The notes under the pieces are model-generated. The model ran no database searches. It was not told the DNA's origin and was given only the letters and a program-made list of their open reading frames with translations. A program made the position numbers and the translations under genes. Of a stretch of DNA of 64,000 bases, positions 48,988 to 61,749 are shown one piece after another (within the stretch, counting starts at the first letter, position 1; each line of letters opens with the position of its first letter). Source of the stretch: Laguncularia racemosa (lineage: Eukaryota > Streptophyta > Magnoliopsida > Myrtales > Combretaceae); the NCBI GenBank assembly GCA_037954665.1, contig JBBMOL010000065.1, forward strand, positions 1,798,001 to 1,862,000, written 5' to 3'.

Positions 48988-50598
48988 ATGGACAATTTGT
49001 TCTGCTGTGTTCGAGTTGGTCAATCAACGGTAGCTATTAAGGAGAAATTTGAAAAAATCGATGAAGTACTACGATGAAGGGTGTCATTGCCTTCCTTGGT
49101 GTCTAGGAAGTCGGCTGGCCGGGCGTCTCACGCTACGCGTGAAAACCAAGACAAGGGTTTTCGCTAATCTTTATTCAAAATCCATATTGCCACATTATTT
49201 GCTTCAGACAAGATCCTAATTTCTTTGACGATGATGACATTTAATTTATGATCAAAGTTTAATTCATTACTTATAGCATGTCTTTTTACAAACTGTCTAA
49301 TCTGAAATCGAGTGTTCAGTTTGGTTCAAAAGGCTTTGGTTTCACTTTGGTGCGATTTCATGGCGGCTTTCTTTTTGTTAGGACAATGTCTTTGTGAATG
49401 TTGTTGCATCTGTTCAATACCTTGCGCTCCAAGAGAATGCAAGCGATGCATTTTATAAACTAACCAACACAAGGGATCAAATCCAGGCTTATGTCTTCGA
49501 TGGTACGCGAAGAACCTTCTTTATTTAGAACTTTATGAAGCGTTCTTCATAACCAAAGCTATTTAGTAATATAGAATATTACTAAAGCAGTCCCATGTAA
49601 TAGTTATTAGTAAAATAACTACAAAGTATCCGCATATAAAACGTTTTCTGTGAAACAAACACACAGTAAATTCACTTGTTTCATCTAATGAGACGTTTGT
49701 TTAGTGATTCGAGCAAGTGTTCCAAAGCTGAATTTGGACAATGCCTATGAGCAAAAGAATGAAATTGCTGAAGCCGTGGAAGAAGAACTTGAGAAGGCGA
49801 GGTGTAATAAAATGGAATTTTGTGGTAAAATCTTAGCTGGAATGGATTTAACACAAGATAGTTATGTCTTCCCTTGAAATATTAACAGGCAATGTGCACA
49901 TACGGCTATGATAAATAGATTCACATCCAATTGATCTGAAAGTTGAAATTTATTGGATCTGGTGTGGTTTCATTTTTACTTACTAAATAGTTCATTTAAT
50001 GGACTTCAATTAAAATTTCAGAACTAGGGTGAGGTCGGTTCATTTTGTTAAGATATACTTAAAAACTAAGTTGACATAGGATCCATTTAAGGATATTTTT
50101 TAATGATGGCATCATCAAGTATATGTAATACTAGGTTGTATTATAGATTTCATGTTAACATTTTGATTGATGATGTGCTCCTCAGCTGCAAGACTAAGGG
50201 TGGCAGCAAATGAGACAGCTGAAGCTGAAAAAATTGTACAAATCAAGAGAGCTGAGGATAAGGCTGAGTCCAAATATCTTGCAGGGCTAGGAATTGCACG
50301 GCAGCGACAAGCAACTGTAGATGGTTTGCGAGACAGTGTCCTAGGGTTCTCAGAGAATGTGCAAGCGACAACTGCTAAGGATGTTTTGGACATAGTTCTT
50401 GTTACACAATGTTTTGATACTATGAAGGAAATTGGTGCTGCATCAAAATCATCTGCTGTATTTATCCCCCGTGGTCGTGGTGCAATCCGGGACGTCGCTT
50501 CTCAGATTCGAGATGGACTTATGCAGGGTTCTGCAGGCTTTCATAGGGATGTCCGAGGTATGCAACTACCAGGGTCGAACTTATCTTATACAACTTAA
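48988..50598 (+). pseudogene. Hypersensitive-induced reaction (HIR) protein, SPFH/prohibitin family, pseudogene
   Basis: Exon remnants follow the HIR order. Exon 1 (48988 to about 49157) has MDNLFCCVRVGQSTVAIKEKF, then a frameshift giving TGA at 49075-49077, then GCHCLPWCLGSRLAG in another frame, with the QQLDVRCET part lost. Exon 2 (49382-49502) has DNVFVNVVASVQY and DAFYKLTNTRDQIQAYVFD. Exon 3 (49705-49796) has IRASVPKLNLDNAYEQKN. Exon 4 (from 49889) keeps only AMCTYGY. The segment up to the conserved ARLRVAANE is deleted. Exon 5 (50186-50598) has the C-terminal half with IKRAEDKAESKYLAGLG and VFIPRGRGAIRDVASQIRDGL. HIR proteins are membrane-microdomain proteins linked to cell death in immunity. 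This copy cannot make the full protein, although the last exon is open. Confidence 0.9.
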
Positions 50599-50599
50599 T

Positions 50600-50912
50600 A
50601 TTGAAATTATTTGTAAAAAATAAATATTATAATTACAATGCATCTTATGTATATAAAAAGATTTTGTTAATAAGTGTACTCGCAATACTTTTCAATACTC
50701 TATAAGGAAACTTTAGATTTTTTGGAAAATAATTATGAATGCTTAGTGCACTTCATAGATGGTTAAAAGAATAAATTATTTATATTTTCATATGGATATA
50801 TGCATTGATTGAAATTTAATTATTACATTATAAAAACAAATTAAATCAATACATAAAATCTGTATAAGCATTTTATTAACACAAACATATCACAAGAAAT
50901 ATTTATATGAAA
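50600..50912. repeat. Dispersed unclassified repeat, left part (copy 1)
   Basis: This matches about 56655-56960, sharing AATATTGAAA, GTGCATCTTATAGATATAAA-like, TTTAGTGCACTT and TTGATTGAAATTTAATTAT-like blocks in the same order. It runs into the HIR 3' end on the left and is cut by the LINE on the right, continuing at 56251. Its last 12 bp (50901-50912, ATTTATATGAAA) form the LINE target duplication. Confidence 0.7.
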
Positions 50913-51071
50913 CTCCTAATATATAACATTTGGGAAGCATTCTTAGAGAGAGAACATGCCCCCACCTCTCTCTAAACCACCCCTTCCCAACCCCTAAAAG
51001 ACCACTTCTTTTAGGACACAAACACACACACACACCCCCTAGAAACCCACCCACCTCGGTAACCTCTGGAA

Positions 51072-52754
51072 ATGATGGCAGAAGACCCCCACCAGCCCCA
51101 TAGCGAGTTTGGAAATACTCCATTCGGTCACCAGAGAACCTTAGGTGATCACCTACCCTACAGTTCCTAGGAAAACCGAGCAATAGCCCACTTGACTCCT
51201 CCCCATCCTAACAAAGAAAAAGTAAGGTGTCATTTTAACCCTCTAGGAAAAGACAACTTTGTCCCATCCAAAAGCGGAAATTTGGAGCCTTGCACCCCTG
51301 ACGCAGTAGGCATTTCAGCTGCTACAATATCCACTCCCCCTACCAAACCTAGCTATCCCTCTATCCCGTCGGCCAGTGCCCAAACTATAGGCACTTCCTC
51401 CTTTGGTAAAATCGTATTAGAAGTTGCAAATCAACACCCCCACCATACTGTCCAGCAAAACCATCTAGAAAACCAACCCCCACCCTACCTTACCTTGGTA
51501 AAATCATATGCCAACGCTTGTCTTCACAAAGCCACTTCGGCAACATCGGACTTCACCTTCCGCTTCATCCCATCAGCAACCACCATCGGCATTCCCAAAG
51601 TTAGGATTCTAAAGACAATTGAGAACGAGGGAGCTGCGGAAGTCCACACTTGTAGGGTATTTCATAGGGTGCAAAATACCCTTGACTCTAATCTACACCA
51701 CAACCTTCAAGCTGCAGAAGGAATATGGCCTTCTAAGCATCTTAGCTAATATAGAAGGTTTCTATTACTTCTAGTTCGACAAAGATAAAGACATTACCCC
51801 AGTTCTGGAAAAAGTCTGGTTCTTCTCCAAATGATATCTGATCCTTCAATGGTAGAGGAGAGGAATGTTGCTCGATAAGCCCTAACTCACCTATGTTCCA
51901 ATGTGGGCTATATTCAGTCGCATCCCACGCAAACTCCTTTATGCCGAGGGGATAAGCCACATAGCAAGTGGAGTGGGTTCGCCTATAAAGGCTAACACCA
52001 TAACGACCACCAGACAACGTCCCAACCAAGCCCGTGTCCTCATTGAGATTGATAGAAGAAGAGAGTTGATCAAACAAATTGAAGTGGAGAGGGCTGATGG
52101 CTCCTTGGCTACTATTCAAGTTGATTACCAATGCATCCCCCCTCGGTGCCACAAATGTAAGGTTTTTGGCCATACCTACCCTATAATAACAAAACATGTA
52201 CAACACACTTCAAAGGGCTCTTCTAAACCATCAAAGGACTAATGGACACAAACCAACGACACAACCAAGGTTAAGTAGAAGAGGGCTCCGAATACTCCTC
52301 CCATAACCCACACGGAGAACATCGAGGAGGCCTAAATCCAGCCTAACCATGATCATCTAGTGTCTACAACATCCTAAGATCAAGCGAGGGATATCCTAAC
52401 CCAGGTGCTGGATGAAGCAACACAAAGCTATCCATCTCTAGCCCCCAACCTTGAAGTGAATGACACAGACATGGAAGAAGCAAACAACATTCCTTCAAAT
52501 GCCTCCACTCAGGACCAGACCTACCTAATAGCTTAAGAACTATCAAGTCACGGCAAGCTTCCTTGTAAGTTTCCAACGCCCAACCCATCCCTAGTAGAGA
52601 TAGGCAACACAGTAGACAACGATGACAACGAAAATGACAACACTTCACTTTGCAAGCTCCTTAACCAAGCATCAAAAACCCCAAAGAGCAACCTCAAGAG
52701 TAACAAAGGCTCCAGCTCTTTTGGAAGGTGGAAGAAGAAATAGAGGAAGGGACG
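51072..52754 (+). pseudogene. LINE ORF1 relic (nucleic-acid-binding, CCHC)
   Basis: Starts MMAEDPHQPHSEF at 51072 after a CT/CA-rich leader and runs, with an early stop, into a long open segment to 51749 (FNPLGKDNFVPSKSG, SYANACLHKATSATSDFTFRF). After frameshifts the typical plant LINE ORF1 region appears at 51901-52242: SPIKANTITTTRQRPNQARV, IEVERADGSLATIQVDY and PPRCHKCKVFGH. The last zinc-knuckle cysteine is not in place: the expected fourth ligand reads Ile. The tail to about 52754 is degenerate. Confidence 0.85.
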
Positions 52755-52798
52755 TCGCACCTTCACCTAAGTGTTAATGGGTCTACCTAGTCACACTC

Positions 52799-55700
52799 AT
52801 GAACATAGCAGCATAGAACGTTAAAGGGCTCAATGACCCTCTTAAAGCAACTAAAATTAGGAAGGAGTGTGGTAGTAATAGGATATCCCTAATAGGGATC
52901 TTGGAAACCAAAGTTAACACCACCAATGCAGCAACAATATTGTAATGATTAGGCCCTCAATGGCAAATAGCCATCAACCAAACAGCACCCAAGCGTATAT
53001 GGATAGCATGGTAACTAAGAGAATGGGATATCGGTATTATTAAGGAAACTGCCTAACTTTTACATTTCACAACAACCTATCGCAACACCAATACTCGATC
53101 TCATGTGACCTTCATCTATAGTGCTAATAATGATAGCGAAAGAAAGTTGTTATGGAGAAGTCTAAAGGAACTAGCCCCAGCCTTAGCTACCCTCCCTTGG
53201 CTGGTACTTGGTGACTTCAACACAACCAAAAGCCCCTTCGAGAAGCAGGGAGGACGAAGTCGCATGACAGCAGCAATGACAAATTTTCAAACATGTCTAA
53301 CTAATGTTGAGCTTGAGGACCTAAGGTACATGGGTGATTTCTTCACATGGACTAATTGTCAAGAACATAACCCCATATTGAGGAAGTTAGATCATGTCTT
53401 AATCATTCACTATTGGATGCAAACATTTCCAAGTGCCCATGCCAAGTTCCTGCCTCCCCTCCTCTTAGATCACTTATTAGCCATCACATCCATAAACACC
53501 ATCCCGAAGCTAAGGAGGACACCATTCAAAATTTCCAACGTTTGGAGAACGAAGGTAGCTGGTTCTAAGATATACCAGGTAGTAAGTAAGCTCAAATTGC
53601 TCAAGGAAGAACTAAGACACCTCAATCACATCAAGTTCTTCCACTTGTCCAACTAAGTACATGAAGCTAAGCACACCCTTCACCAACTACAATCTAATAT
53701 CTACGATTCCGACGACACATCCTAAATGGAAGCCGAGAGGACAACTTTTGGAGAATGCTATTTATTGAGGAACGCTGAAGAGTGCTTCTACAAGCAGAAG
53801 TCAAGAATAAACTAACTAAAGCTTGGAGACAAAAACACTTCCTTCTTTCATAAAGCCATGTGGAACCATCACAGCAGAAGTAACCTATATCATATTAGAC
53901 AAGAGGATGGTAGTGAAGCGGTAGGCGAAGAAGAGGTTAAAGACCTAACTATCACGTATTTCCAACAACTCTATGGCAAAGCATACCCTCCAATCAACCT
54001 GGAGGAGATTCACAACCTTGTAACCTGGAGACCAAATGATCAACAGAAAGAGGAATTGCAGGCTCCATGCTCGAATGAGGAAATTAAATAGGGATTCTTT
54101 TCACAATCAAACGAGAAAGCTCCTAGCCCGGATGGGTATACAACTCTCTTCTTCAAAGATACATGGGAGATAATAGGGAAAGACCTCTCTTCCGCCATCA
54201 AAGAGTTTCTTAACTTAGGGCATCTACTTAAAGAGATAAACTATACTATTCTCACATTGGTCCCAAAGATTCCCAACCCTTCCATTCTAGGAAAGTTTAG
54301 ATCCATTGCATGCTACAACGTTCTTTACAAAGTGGTTTCCAAAGTACTTGCTGCCCGACTTAAGGAGGTCTTACCTTCTTTGATTGGGAGAGAACAAACA
54401 GCCTTCATTCTAGGGCACAAAATCACTGATAACATATTCATCGCCCAAGGATTGATGTCTAGTTATCTAACATAAAAAGGGGCTCCCCATTCCACACTTA
54501 AGGTAAATCTTTAGAAAGCTTACGATTCTATAAGATGGGATTTCATACTCGAAGTGCTCAAGACCATGCAAGTTCCCCTTCACTTCTATACCATCATAGA
54601 ATAATGTATCTCCATAACAAAGTTCTCTATTAACATCAATGGAGAATTAGCGGGCTACTTTTCAAGCAAGCGAGGCCTAAGATAGGGGGATCCAATCTCT
54701 TCATATTTATTTGTCGTAGGCATGGAAGTCCTCTCCACCCTACTTCAAAGGCTCATCTCTAACCCCGCTTTCTCCCCCCATTGGAGATGCAAATCTAAGC
54801 ACTTAACCCATCTTTGCTTTGCAAACGATTTCTTAATCTTTGCAAAGGGTAATGTTATGTCCATATCCTTAATCAAGGATGCCCTCCAATAGTTCCAAGC
54901 ACTCTTGGGCCTCATGGCTAATAGCTCTAAAAGTTTCATCTTCTTCTCAAATGTTCCTACTAGGATTAAACATCATATCTTGCAGATCACCCAATACCAG
55001 GAAGGCAATCTCCTAATGCAATACTTAAGAGTACCACTCCTCTCCACGAAGCTCAAAATGGAGGATTGTGACACCTTGGTAGAAAGAATCCTAGCTCATA
55101 TCACCTTATGGACGTCTAAGTTCCTATCTTATGCAGGTCGACTACAGCTAGTCAAATATGTCCTCATTTCCATGTAGGTCTACTAAAGTTCCGTCTTTTT
55201 ACTTCCCAAGAATATAACGGCCAAGGTAGAACAACTTCTCAGGAACTTTTTATGAAGTGGAAACCCACACACAAATTCAAAAGCTAAAGTCAAGTGGGAG
55301 GAAGTCTGTAAGCCAATCAAATGTGGTGGACTAGGGATTTCCAACCTCTATCTATAGAATAAGGCCTTACAACTCAAACATATCTAGCATCTATGCAAAA
55401 GTGGAGCCCGAAGCCTATGGCCTGAATGGGTGCAGTCAACATTACTGAAGGACAAAAGCTTTTGGTCATCACAAGCTCCAACTGCATGTTCCTAGACTTG
55501 GAAGAAGCTCTTAAAGCTACGACCCTTAGTATGTAGCATCTTTCAATGGCAACCAAGAGACAACCTATACATCCAACCAAATGACTCAACCCCTAATCAA
55601 CTTTGATGGACCCATAACACATTAGGAGAGTACACTATCAAGAGTGGATATTCCTTCCTTAAACCAGAAGAACTAATCGTCCCTTAGTATAAAGTTATAT

Positions 55701-56090
55701 GGAACAAGTCTACCCTACCAAGGCACTCCTTCATATTATGGCCAGCTTGGCTGGAGAAACTTTTCACCCTTAACAGACTGACCGCATGGGGAATAGCTAC
55801 ATCCTCAACATGTTTCCTATGCCAACAGGGAACAAAAGACCACTCACATCTTTTCTTCAACTTCTATTACTCATCCCAAGTGTGGAGGCAAGTTTGCGAC
55901 TTTACCTAGTGCCTTCCCTCATGTAGAGATTGGCAGGGCACTAAAACCATACTAATAGCAACAACTCAATCAGCTACCAAACTCCATCAGACATGGAGAG
56001 CAAATCTTGTAGCTGTAGTCTACTGCATATGAAGAACACGCAACAAAGCCCAACTCAAAAGTAGCCCTCCTAGTACTTCTCATTTAGCTA
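52799..56090 (+). pseudogene. LINE ORF2 relic: endonuclease, reverse transcriptase, zf-RVT
   Basis: Endonuclease motifs include NVKGLNDPLKATKI, GILETKV, PWLVLGDFNTT, FFTWTN and LRKLDHVL (52815-53410). RT includes LVPKIPNPSILGKFRSIACYN and VLAARLKEVLPSLIGREQTAF (54257-54475), then KAYDS.RWDF, SSKRGLR.GDPISSYLF and the catalytic box FAND at 54818-54829 instead of FADD. The C-terminal part has GEYTIKSGYSFLKPEE, LPRHSFILWPAWL and CFLCQQGTKDHSHLFF, the zf-RVT zinc ligands. At least a dozen stops and several frameshifts make it inactive. ORF2 of the fragment at 5462-7428 is closely related. Confidence 0.9.
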
Positions 56091-56261
56091 ACTAAATCAG
56101 ATCTTACGCGTGTAGGATGTAATTTGGTAGAGCATTCATTGTACCAATACCTCTAAGTTTGGTCTTAGTGTTGTAATTGTATTTCTAACCGTCTTTGACG
56201 AATGTCAACTATTTTCAGATCAATAAATTATGAATTATCCAAAAAAAAAATTTATATGAAA

Positions 56262-57085
56262 AAATATAGATCAAACAAAAAGAATAATGTACTATAAACA
56301 AGAGTATTCTACAATCTTTTATGATGATTTGCAAAATTATTTCATTAGTATATATATATATATATATAATCAAAGAGTAAGGTGTTATAGCTGCATACTC
56401 TATACCTATTCATCTTGACATCTAATATGGTGGAATCCAATTTCAATTAACAAATTTTTATAGGAAATCGATTGAGTTTAGCATTATAAGGTACCCGAGA
56501 TATTAAAACCTAAAGCGATGAGAAATTTATAATTATCCGCATGTATTTTTTTCTCATTTTAAATTGAATACTTTAATGAGTCTATGAAACTTTTATGAAA
56601 TGGTCAATATTGTTACCAAAGATAGATGCAAAATTATGTAATTGAGATAATAATGCTTGTCTCATTTAAGTTAATATTGAAAGTATTATATATCCATTTA
56701 TTATTGTACTATAGTGCATCTTATAGATATAAATAGATTTTTTTAACAAGTGTATCAACACGATAATACTTTCTAATATTAATTAGGAAAAAAATTTTAA
56801 ATCTTTTTATAAAATGATTATGTGTATTTAGTGCACTTTGTAAAGAGTTAAATTGATAAGCTTTTTATCTTTCTATTTTGGTATATATATTGATTAAAAT
56901 TTAATTATCAATTTATATAAAAAATGAAATTATGTAAGTTTGTTATTGACAAAAATATGTTACAAAATATTCAACAAAAAATTACTAATGGAACAAAAAG
57001 AATAATATAATATAAAAATAAGTATCTTATATATTTCTGTGATAATTTTTCAAGATTGTTTCATTAATAATTGAAATGCTCCTAA
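56262..57085. repeat. Dispersed unclassified repeat (rest of copy 1, and copy 2)
   Basis: 56262-56350 continues the unit cut by the LINE and matches 56975-57075 (AACAAAAAGAATAATRTA..). 56655-56960 matches 50600-50900. The block between, 56385-56640, matches 63590-63910 (ATCTAATA..GTGGAATC.., CAATACTTTAATGAGT-like, GAAATGGTCAATATT). No protein or terminal structure recognised. Confidence 0.65.
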
Positions 57086-57657
57086 AAATATTTTTAAAAC
57101 CAATGCAATTTGGTAAATTGCCCCGTGGACTTTTCTCTTCTGTATATAAAGTCATTAAATCCTAAACCTCCTCATTTACGTAAGCTTAAGGAGCATCTTC
57201 AAGCTTCCCAAGCAATGAGGACATCATATGAATCACTAATCAAGAAGTGAAAGAGTTGGAAACCTAGAGCAAAAGAAGACAAGACAAGACAAGACGTACT
57301 TAAGAATGTGGATACAAGACTCGACAGCAACAAAGGTCGATAGGCCTTGCTTGGCCAGGGTCAACCACCAAAGGCTGGATTGAGGTCAACTGACCTTGGT
57401 GATCGACCACTTATGGTTCAATAGCTGCTCCCTTCTCCTATGCTTAGTTGATGTTATTTTCTTTTTCTTTTTTTATTTGATTAGTATTTATTTAGTTGTT
57501 TTAATTAGTCAATCTGTTATGTCATTTTACTTATTTTAGTAGTTTGACATTTTTACATTATTTCTTTTATAGTCTATGTCTTTTTTAGTTTTTTCAGTAT
57601 CTTAACATAGATTGAATTTCATTATTTAGAGATATCAGTTAATGAGTTTTTTTAAAC

Positions 57658-57720
57658 ATCGGTTATCTTTGTTATCTTTTAAATATCGGTTATCTTTGTT
57701 ATCTTTTAAATATCGGTTAG
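57658..57720. repeat. 27-bp tandem repeat, about 2.3 copies
   Basis: CGGTTATCTTTGTTATCTTT-type units start at 57661 and 57688, and a partial one at 57715. Confidence 0.85.
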
Positions 57721-58889
57721 TAAATTTCTTTACTTCTGTTTTTTTTTTTTTTTACTTATCAATCTTTTATAGATTGTGATAAACAAACACTATACTAATA
57801 ATTCTATTAGAGATTATGGTACACAACCCATCATTAAGGTTGGTATGCCATATCAAGTCTTCTTTAACAATCAATTATTCCTTTGATCATAAGTCTTATT
57901 GATCATTGTATTAATCAAGTCCATTTCAATTCGTTATTTGGTACATCATATCCAAATAACACTCTGTCTATATCCATTAATTATTTTTGTTCTTTCAATA
58001 TTGAAAACCCCATAAAAATACATATCTATTTACTATTTATCATTTTCAAACCCTAGGCCATGTAGCTCGTATAGGCTCGATCCACCCCATTAGGATCGAT
58101 CCACATCATCAACCCAAACCTGTCGCCACCTGACATGCCCTACGTCGATTGGGGTAATTGATAATAATACCTTTTTCACAGATAAATCAGTTTTTCAACA
58201 TAATATTTGAGATGGCACTAAAACTAAATTTACAAAATGCAATAAGTGACCCATAAGTATCTAATGTATGTTACGTTACAAATTAAGAATTTATTTGGAG
58301 TTTTTGACAACTAAGAGGAAACCAAGTAGTCATTGCTTCTATTTAATGGATGTGCATGCTAAGCTTAGTGTAAATGGATTAATGATGGATTGACAGTAAA
58401 ATGATTGATTGATTTTTGTGACAAAAAGTCGATACGATAAGTAAAAGGACTATTATTATTTACTAGTATTTTATGTGATAAGTTAAAAACATTTATAATA
58501 TTTATAGTATAATTATTGTTTATGATATAACTATTAGTAAATAAAAAAGAACTAATGAGAATTTATTTAATTAATTATTATCTTTTAATAATTAAAATTC
58601 ATTTTTAAGTTATTAGAGAAAAATAAAAAGAGAATAAAAACCATTTAGTGAGAAACAAATAATAAGTATATTTTGAAAAAAAAAATTATAACAACTTCAA
58701 TAAGAATTGAATTCATAACCTCATATTTATAAATACACACGCTTAAATACTTAATCATGTCTAACATCAATAAAGAGATTTGCTTTTCAAAATATGAAGA
58801 TAATACATATTTACTCTTTTACATAAATAATTAATTTTTTTCCAAATTTTAAGGGAGCTGAGCCTCTTTTTGCCCATTGGTTCTACCGT

Positions 58890-58995
58890 TGATTAGTGCA
58901 TTGTTCCAAAGTTGGAGTCTCATCACAAACGACACACACTGCTTTTAAAACTACAATGATGATGGCGCTTTAATAGTTATTTTAATAATCACTAA
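58890..58995. repeat. Dispersed unclassified repeat, short copy
   Basis: Shares TGTTCCAAAGTTGGAGTCTC-like and CTTTTAAAACTACAATGATG-like blocks with 63905-64000. Confidence 0.6.
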
Positions 58996-59771
58996 TAACA
59001 AGAACTTAGAGGTTTTGCATTAATAGAGATCAACTATATAAACACCAGCACATATGATCGTGTAAGTTTTTTCTAAGCTATAGTTTGCGTGTACATTTTT
59101 TTTTTTTTAAATTAGACAACATTCACATACAAGTGCATGAAGCTTTGTCTCTAACTTCAAGATATGTGTGATTAAACTTTTAATTTCCTATTAAGAGTGA
59201 GTGGATATAAGATGTATGAGAAATATAATTTTACTTGTATTCTACTTGTTTGATATAGGTTTCCAAACTTTGGAATCGCAACCGCTCTTGTATCATTTTG
59301 GAATTATCCTAAAACTTATACCTTCTAAAATCTATAGAATATAAAATACTTTATGAAACTTATAAATTTTATCACTGTTTTAATAAATTCCAAGTTCATG
59401 TAATACTAAAAAAGTAATTTATCTATAATATTATAAGTTTTTCATATAAAAACTACAAAATTGAAAAAAAAAATTCCCACCTTTATTATTTTAAGTTAAT
59501 ATAAACTTACTACTTAGAAAATGAGAAGAAGAAAAAAAAAACAAGGGGAAAAGAATGGGAAAAATAAAGTTGGAGAAAAAAATGGTAAAAAACAAGGAAA
59601 AGAAAGAGATAGACATTAGGTCTAGCAATTTAGGATTATTAATTCATGAACTTGGGCTTCTTTTTTAAAAAAAATTATTGAAACATTTATTAGCAAAAAA
59701 AATAATATTATCATTTATCATTCATTTATTAATATTAATTAATAATTTCTTACAAGATGAGTACATAACAC

Positions 59772-59812
59772 CTTAAAACCTATACTTTATATACTAGAGT
59801 ATAGGTTTTAAG
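59772..59812. repeat. Perfect 15-bp inverted repeat (hairpin)
   Basis: CTTAAAACCTATACT at 59772-59786 is the exact reverse complement of 59798-59812, with an 11-nt spacer. It may be the core of a decayed foldback or MITE element. Confidence 0.85.
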
Positions 59813-61749
59813 ATAGATATATGATAGAAAAACCTTATACCTATATCCTATTCTATGAGAAAAAAATTTAAAAAATTTATACTCAAAACTTATTCAATGA
59901 CCCTTGATGCCTACCCGATTGGTACAAGTAAATATCTTATACAACAGATTACCCATTCAACCTTATTTCCCACCTATTTGAATTCGCCTCCAAGTTTTTT
60001 TATTGTAACAAAATCATATTACTAATGATGACCATAATCAAGCTCCTATTATCTATAATCTCCTAAAAGGGAAATTTGAGTCAATATTATATATATATAT
60101 AACAAACCACTTATTAATTAATCTAAAATAAATCATATTCACATTATGCTTTTATGAAATCCTCTATTCATGTAGCGGGTTCATGATATTGCATACGCAC
60201 ACAATTAAGAAGTTTAAGGGAAGATTTAAACATCTATGCAAGTAAATGGGGGTTTGATTGCACGAAATCAAAGTTTAAGGGTTTTATTAAAGGATGGGTC
60301 CCCATAAATTTATTTGCATTTTTCGCCTGAATTTCAAGGTAAATATCGAGTATAGATTAGTTCACAATTCTTATTAGTATACTCTATGTAATCACAAGCC
60401 CTATGGATCCTATTAGGGCATTTCAAGATAGAAATGAGAAGGTCCAATCAGATTTTGCTGAAATTTAGATATATAGAAGGTGTGCAATGGGTTTAAATAT
60501 CATTCCTACACGATATAAAACAAAAAAATGAGCTTAAGCATAATCCAAGAACTCTAGCTCAAAGTTTGACTCGACAAGGTAGATGATGAATTAGAGCTTT
60601 TAACTCCATTTTGCTTGTTTACTACCAATTATAATTATTATTTACATAAATTATCCATTTCGAAAGTTAAGATTCATCCATGCTTAATTAAGCAAGCTAA
60701 GACTCATGTATTAAGAAATTAAATCCTTGTTTCGGAAGTTTTCAAAAATTATACATCAAGTGTTGGAAAAAAAAAATTAAGTTTACTTATTAATTTAACT
60801 TTCACCTTACGGCTTATCCCTCTTGAGAAATTTTCAGATCCCCAAGCTAGGCAATTATTTATCAAATGAATATATATCCACAATATATATGTTTAAAATG
60901 GAAAACATCAAATATAATATATATTAAAAATAAAAATTATTGTAAGAATTTCACATTCTAATTTATCGAAATTTAATCTATTTGCTTGAAATAGAGATTA
61001 TGATGTATAAAAAAAAATCTATCAAAGACTTTCAATAGCTTGTAAAACAAGCCATATTTTTTTTTAATTGAATAGATTTATTAATAAAAAAAAAGTTTTA
61101 AGCGATGCCTTCCACTTTAAGTCATCGATAAAGCAAATACATTCCAAAATTGATAAGTTGCGTATTCTTATGGTTAAACAACTATTGGCCTACAAATCTT
61201 TTCAAGGTAACATAGTTACCACGTAATACGTAGTTTAAATACTAAATAGAAGCCGTCATATCTCAATATAATATTTGATAACTTTTATCTTTTCTTTATA
61301 ACTATTATTCATATCGTTGAAAAGTAGGAAATCCAGTTTGGTGTATCTACGTAAATTGCCCTGGATGATGATAAGTCGTAATGCGGTAGTTCATGAACAA
61401 AAGTCTACGAGGGCTACTTGTTTCAAATTCAAAACGCTGCAAAGTCTAATACGACTAGGCCTTGTTCGATGGACTCTATCCAATTTTTTATGAGTTGTTT
61501 CGTGTAGGTATTTGATGTCTACGTCTTCATATATCTTTTAGCTTTTAATCGAACATTAAATAAAAAGGCCTCAAACTTGGTGCTAACTTGGCACAAGTAT
61601 TTAAGAATCTTTAATAAAGTTAGGTTACTAATCATTCATAAGTAGGGAATTCTATGGCCATTATTCTTCGATTACATAAAATATTTTTAAATTATTGTAA
61701 AAAAATTAATATAAATATAAATTATAAAATTTTAATAGTATTTTAAAAT

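Larger units (their letters stand above)
50913..56250 (+). mobile_element. Full-length L1-type LINE, inactive
   Basis: About 5.3 kb with a 3' A10 tail (56241-56250) and a perfect 12-bp target duplication ATTTATATGAAA (50901-50912 and 56250-56261; the first A overlaps the tail). The order is ORF1 with a CCHC knuckle, an AP-type endonuclease, RT and zf-RVT, typical of plant L1 elements. Stop codons are numerous and many sit where CAG, CAA or TGG would be expected. It is inserted in the dispersed repeat of 50600. Confidence 0.93.
57101..61749. other. Intergenic region, no gene seen
   Basis: AT-rich. It contains ACAAG pentamers near 57278-57296, a 27-bp tandem repeat at 57658-57720, a copy of the dispersed repeat at 58890-58995 and a perfect hairpin at 59772-59812. 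No long or recognisable reading frame. Confidence 0.6.

Noticed and set aside
50186..50598. Exon 5 of the HIR relic as a stand-alone functional gene
   Set aside because: It starts at a splice acceptor, the upstream ATG is intronic, and the SPFH core upstream is broken.
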